Shown here: positions 14,439-20,184 of the stretch, piece after piece
Numbering within the stretch: the first letter of the stretch is position 1
Layout of the letters: every line of letters begins with the position of its first letter
Virus record (IMG/VR): IMGVR_UViG_3300032296_000823
Span: 1-20,184 of that record
DNA length: 20,184 nucleotides
From: a virus
Strand: one strand, 5' to 3'
Made by a program: the position numbers and the translations under genes
The notes under the pieces: model-generated
Seen by the model: only the letters and a program-made list of their open reading frames with translations
The model's database searches: none
What the model was told of the DNA's origin: nothing

Positions 14439-15926
14439 ATGGGAGCCAAACTTAATAATCTCATGCAGCAGTATGGGATTATGCCCGGAAATGGCTTTGC
14501 CTCCGGTGGCCGTGTGCGCACGCATTACCAGACGGGTGGCGGGGCTGAGGTTCCTCCCTCCTCTGATCCGCTTGAAGAGCTTGATGCCTTCTATTCCAAT
14601 CAGCGCAATTTCTCTCGCCCCCAAACTTTAGGTCCAGCATCGACTTATCGTGAATTGCGGCGCGTTGCAGAGATGAATGAAAATTTGGCGCCCCCCAGTT
14701 TTAATGCTGGCGAGGGCTTGCCGGTTTCTTCGACTGAGGATGTGCCATTGAGCGAGTGGCAAGGCTCGTGGAGCCAATTGCCGCAAAGCAATGAGATGCC
14801 GGTTTATGTCACTGCGGAAGAGCCGACTGGAGGCAATGCTGGCAATGAGCCCGCGGCTGCTGCCGCGCCTCCTCCTGCCGCCAGCGCGTCTCCGCTTGAG
14901 GGGATGTTGGCGCGTTATCTGACGCCAACAGGCAGCGGCTCACGGGAATTGGCGGAAGCCCGGCGCCGTTCTCAAAGTGAGAGCGAGGCCTTCTACAACA
15001 TGATCCGCCAGATGGCCCAGCGTGGCGAAAGCCCGACGTCGCGCGCTGAGATGTATTTCCGGCTTGCGTCTGCATTTGGCGCGCCGACCAGGACCGGAAC
15101 TTTTGGCGAGACGCTTTCAAACGTCGGCAAGGAGCTTGGCGAATACACCAAGGGGCGCCGCGCAGAAGAGAGTGAGCGCCGTGGCCTGATGTTGAAGGCG
15201 CAAGAGGCCAGGATGGCCGGCGCACGCGAAGAGTTGTCAACCACGCGCGCCTTGGCTGCCCAAGAGGCTACTGAGCGTCGTGCGATCGCCAACAGCATGC
15301 TGCAGGAATACATCAGGTCTGGGCGGCCGCAATCGAATGCCGGTAGGGCTGCTCTTGATGCTGGCTTGCGGCCGGGCACTCCAGAGTTTCAAGATTTTGT
15401 GCGGCGTCAAACCGAGTTGGACATTGAGCGGACTACCCAATTGATTCAAACTCAAGCCGAAAATCTTGATTTGCGGCGACGGCAATCCGAAAGCCTGTCG
15501 CCAACAGAAATTCGCTTGGCTGACGAAACCCAACAGAACCTTTCTACCGCCCGCGACAACCTCTCTACCTTGCGCCGGGCGTTGGAACTGAATGAGCGCA
15601 GCACGCCAAGCAATTTGACTGAAGGCGTGATTACGGCACTGCGTCGGCGGCTGGGCAGCACTGCACCGGAAGTGGTCAACACGGCCGAGCTGCAGAACAT
15701 GCTGTCTCGCCTCACCTTGGCGAGCCTCAAGGAGACGTTCCCTGGCGCGATCAGTAATGACGAGCGCAGGGCCTTGGAGGCCGTCAGTGGCGTTACGGCG
15801 CAGTCTCGCGAAGAGCGTCGGCGCATTCTGCAGAATGCCATTGAAAATCTTGAGCGCATTGTGCCTCGGTATGACGAGAAGTTTCGCGAAATTAGAAGCG
15901 GTCGTTTTGGGCGTATTGAACGGTAA
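14439..15926 (+). CDS. Internal virion / ejection protein 3 (495 aa)
   Basis: Strong Shine-Dalgarno AAGGAG seven bases before the ATG. The N-terminus MGAKLNNLMQQYGIMPGNGF and ASGGRVRTHYQTGGG recalls short conserved motifs of aquatic-phage internal proteins. A Pro-rich, acidic, probably disordered segment follows to about residue 150. Helical region 160-240 has RGESPTSRAEMYFRLASAFG and GETLSNVGKELGEYTKGRR. Coiled-coil-like stretches span about 225-300 and 320-395. No enzymatic motif seen. Likely part of the ejectosome with its neighbours. Confidence 0.7.
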   Translation: MGAKLNNLMQQYGIMPGNGFASGGRVRTHYQTGGGAEVPPSSDPLEELDAFYSNQRNFSRPQTLGPASTYRELRRVAEMNENLAPPSFNAGEGLPVSSTEDVPLSEWQGSWSQLPQSNEMPVYVTAEEPTGGNAGNEPAAAAAPPPAASASPLEGMLARYLTPTGSGSRELAEARRRSQSESEAFYNMIRQMAQRGESPTSRAEMYFRLASAFGAPTRTGTFGETLSNVGKELGEYTKGRRAEESERRGLMLKAQEARMAGAREELSTTRALAAQEATERRAIANSMLQEYIRSGRPQSNAGRAALDAGLRPGTPEFQDFVRRQTELDIERTTQLIQTQAENLDLRRRQSESLSPTEIRLADETQQNLSTARDNLSTLRRALELNERSTPSNLTEGVITALRRRLGSTAPEVVNTAELQNMLSRLTLASLKETFPGAISNDERRALEAVSGVTAQSREERRRILQNAIENLERIVPRYDEKFREIRSGRFGRIER

Positions 15927-15944
15927 AATTGAAAGGGTCGGGCA

Positions 15945-17978
15945 ATGACTGACGAAGAATACGATCGCGCACTCCTTTCTCGGGATCCGTTCACCACGCA
16001 GGCTTCGCGCATGGGCGTCAGGAATGTGCCCGTGCCTGCAAACCAGCCCTTGGAAAACGAATATTACCGGGCGCTGATTGGCCAGGGTTTGGGCATGGGC
16101 TGGGGCGACGAGGCCGAGGCTTGGCTTCGCTCCAAGCTTCCTGGCGGCCGGTCTTATGAAGAAGAGGTGGCGGACCTCCGGCGCCGGTATGCTGAATTTC
16201 AAGAGCGCAACCCGGTTGGCGCAAATGTCGCCGAGTTTGTCGGGGGCGCTTTGCCGACTGCCGCCAGCCTGCTTGCCACGCCATTTACGGGCGGCGCGGC
16301 GGCTCCGGTGGCCGCTGCAGCCACGGCGCGCACTGCAGGCACCCTGGGGCGTCTTGCAGGCCAATACGGCCGCACGGCAGGTATAGGGGGCGCCACGGGC
16401 GCCGTGACGGGCGCAGGCGTGGCAGACGAGGGTGACCGTCTGAATGAGGCCGTCGTGGGCGGCCTGCTGGGCACTGGCGTGGGCGTGGCGTTGCCGGCAG
16501 GCATGCAGGCTGTTTCTGGCGCCCGCAGGATGCTGCGTGATGCCTTTGCGTCGGGCGATGATGCGACTTCAAGGGTTGCATCAGAACGCATCAACCAAGT
16601 GCTGGAGCGTTCCGGCATGACGCCGGCAGGGGCCGAGGCGCGCATCCTGGCGGATCAGGCGCAGGGGATTCCCACATCCTTGGCCAATCTGGACCCCAAG
16701 ATGGCGGCGGCCCTGGAGCGTGCGGCTGTGCGGGGCGAGGGCACGGAGCGGATGGTGGTCGAAGAATTGGCCCCCAGGCTTGAGCGTTCACGCCAGCGTG
16801 GTGCCGTTCAGACCCAGCAGCGCCTTGGTGCCGGGGATCTTTTCCAGCAGGAAGAGGCGATCGCGCGCGACTTGCGGCGCAACGCTGACCAGAATTACCG
16901 GACTGCTTATGCTGTGGGTGATGTTGAGGATCCACAGATCACTCAAATGCTGCGCAGCCCTGCGGTAGTTGGTGCTTGGAAGGATGCCGCCGAATTGGCC
17001 CGCCTTGACGCCCAGGCCGCCCGGTCCAGGGCAATTAGGGCCGGAGATGAAAACTTCAACGCAAGGGATTTTTTGATCCGCGCGCCCGGCGACACGCCTG
17101 ACGTCAAGACGATCGACTATCTGAAGCGCGCCTTGGATGAGAAGATCAATTCTCTGTACAGGTCTTCCGATACTACCGCCCGCACTGAAGCCGCGGCGCT
17201 GCGCACCATCCGCGACAATTTGCGGGACCGCACCAAGGAAGTGGTGCCAGCCTATCGTGAGGCCTTGGAGCGATATGCGGGCGACGTTGAGGTCAAGCAG
17301 GCTCTCCGCACTGGCTTTGAAGACTTCCAAAAGCTTCCGCGTGAAGAAATTGAGCGCATGTTCACGCGCCCACCCTCGGCCGGCGGCATGAGCGACGCCG
17401 AGAAGGAAGCCTTCATCACGGGCGTCAATCGGTATCTGTATGGCCAGATCATGAATGCCCCTGCCGGCCAGAATGCAGTGGCGCGCCTTATCAGGTCGCC
17501 TGAGATGGGCGAGAAGTTGCGGCCGATGTTCCCCAGCAATTCGCACTACGAGATGTTCAAGAGCGCCCTAGAGCGTGAGGGGCAGTTGTTTGAGCAGGGC
17601 ACCAATGCCCTGAAGGCTGCCGTGCAGGGTGGCCGTTTGCGGGCCGCCGGCGAGATTGATTCAAACAGCCAGCTTGGCCAATTGCTAGGCGACTTCCTGA
17701 CGCAGAGCACGCGCGGATCTTTGACGAGTTTGGCGGCGCGTGCTGCGCGCAATGCCAGCATCAGCGAAGAGGCGGCAGAGCGCATCACCAGGATGCTCAT
17801 TTCCTCCAAGCCAGAAGAAGTCTCTGCCGCGGTTCGCCTGTTGGAGAATTACGGCGAGCGTAGTGCCGGCCGGGAGAGGACGCTGCGCCAACTTCAAACT
17901 GGCGCAACGACGGGAGCGGCGACCTCCATGCTTCCCCGCCAGCAGGCCCAAGAAGACGTTGACGTGCTGGGCCGCTAA
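15945..17978 (+). CDS. Internal virion / ejection protein 4 (677 aa)
   Basis: Last gene of the plus-strand unit, with GAAAGGG upstream of its ATG. Acidic N-terminus with QPLENEYYRALIGQGLGMGW and a helical RSYEEEVADLRRRYAEFQER. It is followed by an Ala/Gly-rich membrane-like region (about residues 100-190: AASLLATPFTGGAAAPVAAA, VVGGLLGTGVGVALPAGMQA) that could insert into membrane. The rest is a long charged helical body with VKTIDYLKRALDEKINSLYR, ALRTIRDNLRDRTKEVVPAY and AISEEAAERITRM-type helices. The composition is like that of ejection proteins found at the end of virion operons; no lysozyme or transglycosylase motif was found. Its TAA overlaps the minus-strand stop codon of the next gene. 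Confidence 0.7.
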   Translation: MTDEEYDRALLSRDPFTTQASRMGVRNVPVPANQPLENEYYRALIGQGLGMGWGDEAEAWLRSKLPGGRSYEEEVADLRRRYAEFQERNPVGANVAEFVGGALPTAASLLATPFTGGAAAPVAAAATARTAGTLGRLAGQYGRTAGIGGATGAVTGAGVADEGDRLNEAVVGGLLGTGVGVALPAGMQAVSGARRMLRDAFASGDDATSRVASERINQVLERSGMTPAGAEARILADQAQGIPTSLANLDPKMAAALERAAVRGEGTERMVVEELAPRLERSRQRGAVQTQQRLGAGDLFQQEEAIARDLRRNADQNYRTAYAVGDVEDPQITQMLRSPAVVGAWKDAAELARLDAQAARSRAIRAGDENFNARDFLIRAPGDTPDVKTIDYLKRALDEKINSLYRSSDTTARTEAAALRTIRDNLRDRTKEVVPAYREALERYAGDVEVKQALRTGFEDFQKLPREEIERMFTRPPSAGGMSDAEKEAFITGVNRYLYGQIMNAPAGQNAVARLIRSPEMGEKLRPMFPSNSHYEMFKSALEREGQLFEQGTNALKAAVQGGRLRAAGEIDSNSQLGQLLGDFLTQSTRGSLTSLAARAARNASISEEAAERITRMLISSKPEEVSAAVRLLENYGERSAGRERTLRQLQTGATTGAATSMLPRQQAQEDVDVLGR

Positions 17979-18160
17979 GCTTTGGCGGCGTAGAACTTCT
18001 CCAGGATTGGCGCGAGGGCGGCGGCATCAAATTCGTCGCCCTCATCTTTATCCACCCGGCCAATGTAAATCTTGCCGGGATTGAACTTCATGCTCGGCGC
18101 GATGAAGAGATTGCCTATGCGGATGTGCCAAGCGCATGCCGGCGCGTATTGCTGCTTCAT
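17975..18160 (-). CDS. Small unknown protein (61 aa)
   Basis: Starts at ATG 18160, overlapping the upstream gene stop by four bases (ATGA). A longer frame to 18250 would add 30 residues through a coding region of that gene and is rejected. It opens MKQQYAPACAWHIRIGNLFI and has KFNPGKIYIGRVDKDEGDEF and a helical end (AALAPILEKFYAAKA). I do not recognise it. Its stop TAG (17975-17977) overlaps the TAA of the convergent gene. Probably a small cytoplasmic phage protein of the minus-strand unit. Confidence 0.65.
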   Translation of the reverse strand: MKQQYAPACAWHIRIGNLFIAPSMKFNPGKIYIGRVDKDEGDEFDAAALAPILEKFYAAKA

Positions 18161-18348
18161 GGTCTTCCTATCGTTTCGTTTTTCTGGATCCTGATTTCGC
18201 TGTTCCGGTAGGACCAGCACTGGCCATTGTCGTCCAGGAAGCAGACCCATATCAGGTCTGCCTCTGGGCCGTAGTCAATGACGATGTGCGCCCAGGCCTT
18301 ACCCTTTGGGGTTATCACCGGGAGCGGCGGGTTCAATTGGTGGATCAT
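18157..18348 (-). CDS. Small conserved phage-type protein (63 aa)
   Basis: Opens MIHQLNPPLPVITPKGKAWA and continues HIVIDYGPEADLIWVCFLDD, NGQCWSYRNSEIR, NETIGR. From memory, proteins of this type (PPLP.ITPKGK..AH..IDYG...L.WV.F....G.CW...N..IR) occur in many alphaproteobacterial phages and prophages, function unknown. The first 50 bases lie inside the XRE-like gene upstream, in another frame; GGAAAGAGA before the ATG and the conserved N-terminus support this start. Its stop overlaps the start of the 61-aa gene. Confidence 0.75.
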   Translation of the reverse strand: MIHQLNPPLPVITPKGKAWAHIVIDYGPEADLIWVCFLDDNGQCWSYRNSEIRIQKNETIGRP

Positions 18349-18604
18349 TTTCTCTTTCCATCATGGCCGCGGCCTTTTCGACTGAGATGATCAGGCTGGA
18401 GAGTTTGACGTTGCAGACGGTGGCGAAGGTCACGAGGTGGGCCCAGCTGGGTGATCCCCTGCCCCCCTCCCATGACGCTATGGCCGATCGAGAGACGTTT
18501 ATCCGGCGGGCCAACTCAGTCATTGTCCAGTTGCGATATTTACGCGCCGCGCGCAGGGACACCCCCAACGCGCGTGCGTACAATTCATTGCGTGCTCGTG
18601 GCAT
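18299..18604 (-). CDS. XRE-family helix-turn-helix regulator
   Basis: DNA-binding protein of 101 aa. The XRE/Cro-CI fold occupies about residues 14-72: LGVSLRAARKYRNWTMTELA, then RRINVSRSAIASWEGGRGSP and WAHLVTFATVCNVKLSSLI. S38-A41-W45-E46 are at the usual recognition-helix positions. A short charged, Pro-rich tail follows with no dimerisation or peptidase domain, so it resembles a Cro-like or short CI-type repressor. The start codon overlaps the MarR-like stop by one base (TAATG), so the two are probably co-translated. Targets are not identified; no clear operator was seen. Confidence 0.85.
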   Translation of the reverse strand: MPRARNELYARALGVSLRAARKYRNWTMTELARRINVSRSAIASWEGGRGSPSWAHLVTFATVCNVKLSSLIISVEKAAAMMERENDPPIEPAAPGDNPKG

Positions 18605-18900
18605 TAAGTATCAATCAACTTTTCCACGAAGTTGATGCCCTTCCTGGTAATGAGGATACGGACCTTGCGGCGGTCAACTTTCTCTTCGCGGCGCCGTTTG
18701 AGGAGGTCTTGCTCTTCAAGTTTATCCAGGGTGCGGGAGACTGCCGGCGCGGTAACGCCAAGCTCTTCTGCCATTTCGTGGACCAGGAAATTGGTTTCCT
18801 GCAGGTAGGCCATGAACAAGATCTTCAGCGAGAGCTTGTTTACCTTTCCAGAGCGAGCCAGCACGAGATTGATGAATTGTGCCTTTTCAAGGTTGGTCAT
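18604..18900 (-). CDS. MarR-like winged-helix regulator (98 aa)
   Basis: Winged-helix DNA-binding protein. Helices at about residues 22-36 (KLSLKILFMAYLQET), then HEMAEELGVTAPAVSRTLDK (41-60) as helix-turn-helix, LEEQDLLKRR (61-70) and a beta wing with VDRRKVRILITRKG (75-88) containing the DRR-type wing motif of MarR. It is shorter than classic MarR proteins (about 140 aa), lacking most of the N- and C-terminal dimerisation helices, so it may be a phage-type minimal form. AGGAGA lies directly upstream of the ATG, overlapping the end of the zinc-finger gene. Likely controls phage or host transcription; the ligand, if any, is unknown. Confidence 0.85.
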   Translation of the reverse strand: MTNLEKAQFINLVLARSGKVNKLSLKILFMAYLQETNFLVHEMAEELGVTAPAVSRTLDKLEEQDLLKRRREEKVDRRKVRILITRKGINFVEKLIDT

Positions 18901-18902
18901 TG

Positions 18903-19262
18903 TTATCTCCTGTCGATGCGTCTGCTGACGCCTGTTATGATTTCAAAGGGGTTGATGCTGCGCTTGTTTTTGCAGTCGCAGCAAATGCGGTTGTGATTGC
19001 CTTCTGAGTCAAACTCCTTCCGGCAGCACATGCAGGGCCTGGGGCGCAGCATGGGCTTTGGGGCGACGTGCAGTCCGGCTTGCTTGCGGACTGTTTCTGG
19101 TGGCGCCGGCACTCTGTAGACCTGCCGGCTCCTGACTGATCTGATGGTGCGATCAGAGACGTTGAACAGCTTGGCCAACTCGTGGCTTAATTTTCCGCTG
19201 TTGCGGATTTCTTCCACCTGATCATCCGTAAGCTTGCGGTTGAAATAGGCTGCCTTGCTCAT
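18903..19262 (-). CDS. HTH plus zinc-finger DNA-binding protein (119 aa)
   Basis: Start taken at ATG 19262, which overlaps the stop of the micro-ORF at 19259-19309 (ATGA). The longer frame to 19433 runs across the 71-aa gene and is rejected. Residues about 10-50 (LTDDQVEEIRNSGKLSHELA, KLFNVSDRTIRSVRSRQVYR) form an HTH of the NUMOD or resolvase-like type. The C-terminal part has two CxxC pairs, C77/C80 and C94/C97, around KEFDSEGNHNRI, likely a zinc ribbon. The CCxK.F.SEG.HNR pattern is frequent in small alphaproteobacterial proteins. Probably a regulator. It is followed by the MarR-like and XRE-like genes. Confidence 0.75.
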   Translation of the reverse strand: MSKAAYFNRKLTDDQVEEIRNSGKLSHELAKLFNVSDRTIRSVRSRQVYRVPAPPETVRKQAGLHVAPKPMLRPRPCMCCRKEFDSEGNHNRICCDCKNKRSINPFEIITGVSRRIDRR

Positions 19263-19309
19263 AGGCTCTTCACCACGTTGTAGATGATCATCAAGATTAG
19301 GTCGATCAT
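19259..19309 (-). CDS. 16-aa hydrophobic micro-ORF (coupled on both sides)
   Basis: ATG at 19309 overlaps the TGA of the 71-aa gene by four bases, and its own TGA overlaps the start of the zinc-finger gene by four bases. It encodes MIDLILMIIYNVVKSL, hydrophobic enough for a single membrane pass. The exact fit in both junctions argues against chance, but the reading could equally be a coupling spacer. No homologue known to me. Confidence 0.45.
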   Translation of the reverse strand: MIDLILMIIYNVVKSL

Positions 19310-19521
19310 TTGTCTTCCTGCCATGCCCGTTCAAAAATATCGGGCGGATCTCTGTTCTCGCCTTCCCAGCCTCGGGCTTGCACGGCCTTGCGCGCCCACT
19401 CCATGGCTTCTTCTTTCGTGGTTTCATAACCAACAGTCATAACATTATTGCCGCGCATGATTGCGGCCATCCAAAGCTCTCTTGTGTAATCGCGGCCAAT
19501 GACAATTTGCAGGTCGCTCAT
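19306..19521 (-). CDS. Small unknown protein (71 aa)
   Basis: Starts at ATG 19521, in the 21-base box with GGGAGAAAAGGA before the start. It opens MSDLQIVIGRDYTRELWMAA and continues IMRGNNVMTVGYETTKEEAM, EWARKAVQARGW and a Pro/acidic end. It reads like a compact alpha/beta protein with a C-terminal helix. Function unknown. It lies 14 bases after the 80-aa gene and overlaps the micro-ORF by four bases. Confidence 0.7.
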   Translation of the reverse strand: MSDLQIVIGRDYTRELWMAAIMRGNNVMTVGYETTKEEAMEWARKAVQARGWEGENRDPPDIFERAWQEDK

Positions 19522-19534
19522 TCCTTTTCTCCCA
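19514..19534 (-). promoter_or_regulatory. Start-associated repeat box, copy 1
   Basis: Minus-strand TGGGAGAAAAGGAATGAGCG plus one A. It contains the ribosome binding site, the start codon and codon 2 of the 71-aa gene. Identical to 19771-19791 and 19989-20009. Here it lies mostly in non-coding sequence, unlike the other two copies. Confidence 0.9.
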
Positions 19535-19535
19535 C

Positions 19536-19778
19536 TTAATTCATTGGTTTCTGGTTGTCATATTTAATCGGCGGGAAACTCCCGACAATCTTTGCCATAT
19601 CCGCAGCCATTTTTTTCTTGCGTCCGGTTTTTACCGTCATCTCAATTCCCAACGCCAAGGCTTGAGCTATGGCCCTAATCACATCGTGACCATCCAAATC
19701 ATTTTCTTCCCCTCGAGCCATCGCCCAAGTCACAATAGCAATGGAGAAGTTTAAAATATCATCATGCTTTTCGCTCAT
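19536..19778 (-). CDS. Small unknown protein (80 aa)
   Basis: Starts at ATG 19778 in the 21-base box and overlaps the preceding gene by four bases. It opens MSEKHDDILNFSIAIVTWAM, then ARGEENDLDGHDVIRAIAQA, then ALGIEMTVKTGRKKKMAADM, and ends in a Pro/Lys/Asn-rich tail. Helical and mixed in charge, function unknown. It ends (TAA) just before the next box. Confidence 0.7.
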   Translation of the reverse strand: MSEKHDDILNFSIAIVTWAMARGEENDLDGHDVIRAIAQALALGIEMTVKTGRKKKMAADMAKIVGSFPPIKYDNQKPMN

Positions 19779-19791
19779 TCCTTTTCTCCCA
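19771..19791 (-). promoter_or_regulatory. Start-associated repeat box, copy 2
   Basis: Same 21 bases as at 19514-19534. Here the box also encodes the LGEKE end and stop of the preceding gene, while providing the ribosome binding site and start of the 80-aa gene. The identity with copy 3 continues two bases further. Confidence 0.9.
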
Positions 19792-19996
19792 GCAGCTCGC
19801 GTGTTTCCGGCTTCAGCTTATCCCAATCGCCGCGCCAGATATGCTTCGCCAAATCCTGCACAGCAGCGCGCAGCTTTTCGATTTCGTCGGCGGCTTCCCT
19901 TGCCACCGTACCTTTTACCCATATTACTGGGCTTCTCAGCCCATCTGTTGCTGAAGCAAACTCAGTAGAGCGCAGCCGTTCCACAATGTCGCTCAT
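19775..19996 (-). CDS. MSDIVERLR-type small protein (73 aa)
   Basis: Start taken at ATG 19996, in the 21-base box and overlapping the upstream gene stop by four bases; the longer frame to 20032 is rejected for that reason. It opens MSDIVERLRSTEFASATDGL and has AREAADEIEKLRAAVQDLAK and an end ELLGEKE. The MSDIVERLR ... AADEIEKLR pattern is common in small alphaproteobacterial phage and prophage proteins of unknown function. It is related to the next gene upstream: both carry (A)ADEIEKLR and both end LGEKE, and 27 bases in each (19871-19897 and 20122-20148) differ at one position. Confidence 0.78.
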   Translation of the reverse strand: MSDIVERLRSTEFASATDGLRSPVIWVKGTVAREAADEIEKLRAAVQDLAKHIWRGDWDKLKPETRELLGEKE

Positions 19997-20009
19997 TCCT
20001 TTTCTCCCA
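19989..20009 (-). promoter_or_regulatory. Start-associated repeat box, copy 3
   Basis: Same 21 bases as the other two copies. It encodes the LGEKE end and stop of the right-edge partial gene and gives the ribosome binding site and start of the 73-aa gene. Confidence 0.9.
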
Positions 20010-20184
20010 GCGCCGCGCGGGCGATTCTGCACAGTTGATCCATGTATGACATTGGGTGTGCGTCTTGTGTGTGCGCTTTGATTGCAAGCAACGCTTGCTG
20101 CATTGCGCGCCGTTCCTTTCTCAGCTTTTCAATTTCGTCGGCGGCTTCATCGCATATCTTACGTTCTGTTGTTCGGGTGCTTAA
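19993..20184 (-). CDS. Partial small protein, paralogue of the 73-aa gene, cut by the right edge
   Basis: The minus frame is open from the window edge to a TGA at 19993-19995; 63 residues are visible, with the start outside. It includes CDEAADEIEKLRKERRAMQQ, ALLAIKAHTQDAHPMSYMDQ and LCRIARAALGEKE. The shared DEIEKLR segment and the identical LGEKE end mark it as a relative of the protein at 19775-19996, while the rest has diverged. Function unknown. No in-frame stop occurs to the edge. Confidence 0.75.
   Translation of the reverse strand, partial: LSTRTTERKICDEAADEIEKLRKERRAMQQALLAIKAHTQDAHPMSYMDQLCRIARAALGEKE

Noticed and set aside
15237-16364. A long minus-strand open frame (375 codons) opposite the ejection protein genes
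   Set aside because: It runs antisense across the end of one well-supported gene and the start of another. Its product is low-complexity and Arg-rich, and no ribosome binding site or coupling was seen; it looks like a shadow of plus-strand codon bias.
16788-17546. A minus-strand open frame (252 codons) inside ejection protein 4
   Set aside because: Fully antisense to a strong coding frame, with no recognisable domain and no translation signal.
18136-18390. Plus-strand open frame in the minus-strand gene block
   Set aside because: It is opposite two coupled minus-strand genes, one with a recognisable conserved protein pattern; no ribosome binding site of note.
19263-19433. Longer N-terminus for the zinc-finger protein
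   Set aside because: The extra part lies across the 71-aa gene in another frame and is basic and featureless. The ATG at 19262 is coupled to the micro-ORF stop.
1-20184. tRNA genes, insertion sequences, attachment sites, CRISPR arrays
   Set aside because: Read by eye on both strands, no cloverleaf with conserved arms, transposase motif, integrase or spaced repeat array was seen. A tRNA scan would be needed for certainty.

Overview
This window looks like part of a tailed-phage genome (or a closely related prophage). It is almost fully coding; the largest non-coding gap is about 106 bases (6888-6993). Almost all genes from 1 to 17978 run on the plus strand, and all genes from 17975 to the right edge run on the minus strand. 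The virion genes include an SU10-type head-tail adaptor, a nozzle-like protein and four large internal/ejection-type proteins. There is no tape measure, sheath or major tail tube protein in view, so a short-tailed (podovirus-like) particle is the best guess. An alphaproteobacterial, probably aquatic, host is inferred from the GTA-type three-TM holin, the GH108 endolysin, the zinc-finger protein with paired CxxC motifs and the MSDIVERLR-type small proteins. No terminase, portal, capsid, polymerase or integrase gene lies in the window. Layout: (1) 1-5362 is a receptor-binding module. It holds a large partial tail fibre, four short fibre/tip proteins (276, 199, 171 and 196 aa), two small accessory or chaperone-like proteins and a 46-aa protein. 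(2) 5367-6887 is the lysis module: an unknown membrane-anchored protein, a three-TM holin and a GH108 muramidase. (3) A short gap (6888-6993) carries a weak hairpin and a plausible sigma70-like promoter. (4) 6994-11100 holds the adaptor, a second tail fibre ending in tandem 22-aa repeats, the nozzle-like protein with an inserted beta-type domain, and a 77-aa protein. (5) 11105-17978 holds four consecutive internal virion (ejection) proteins. (6) 17975-20184, on the minus strand, is a compact set of small genes running from the right edge: five short unknown proteins (one partial) and a 16-aa micro-ORF, then three DNA-binding proteins in a row (zinc-finger/HTH, MarR-like, XRE-like), then two more short unknown proteins. 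Most genes overlap by 1 or 4 bases (TGATG, TAATG or ATGA), so translation is probably coupled throughout. The two opposed transcription units meet with overlapping stop codons and no room for a conventional terminator. The points most worth a second look are: the duplicated fibre tips with conserved ends and diverged, AT-richer centres; a 21-base identical box spanning the ribosome binding site and start codon of three different minus-strand genes, resembling the start-associated sequences known from some mycobacteriophages; a 16-aa hydrophobic micro-ORF joined by 4-base overlaps on both sides; and the row of three DNA-binding proteins.
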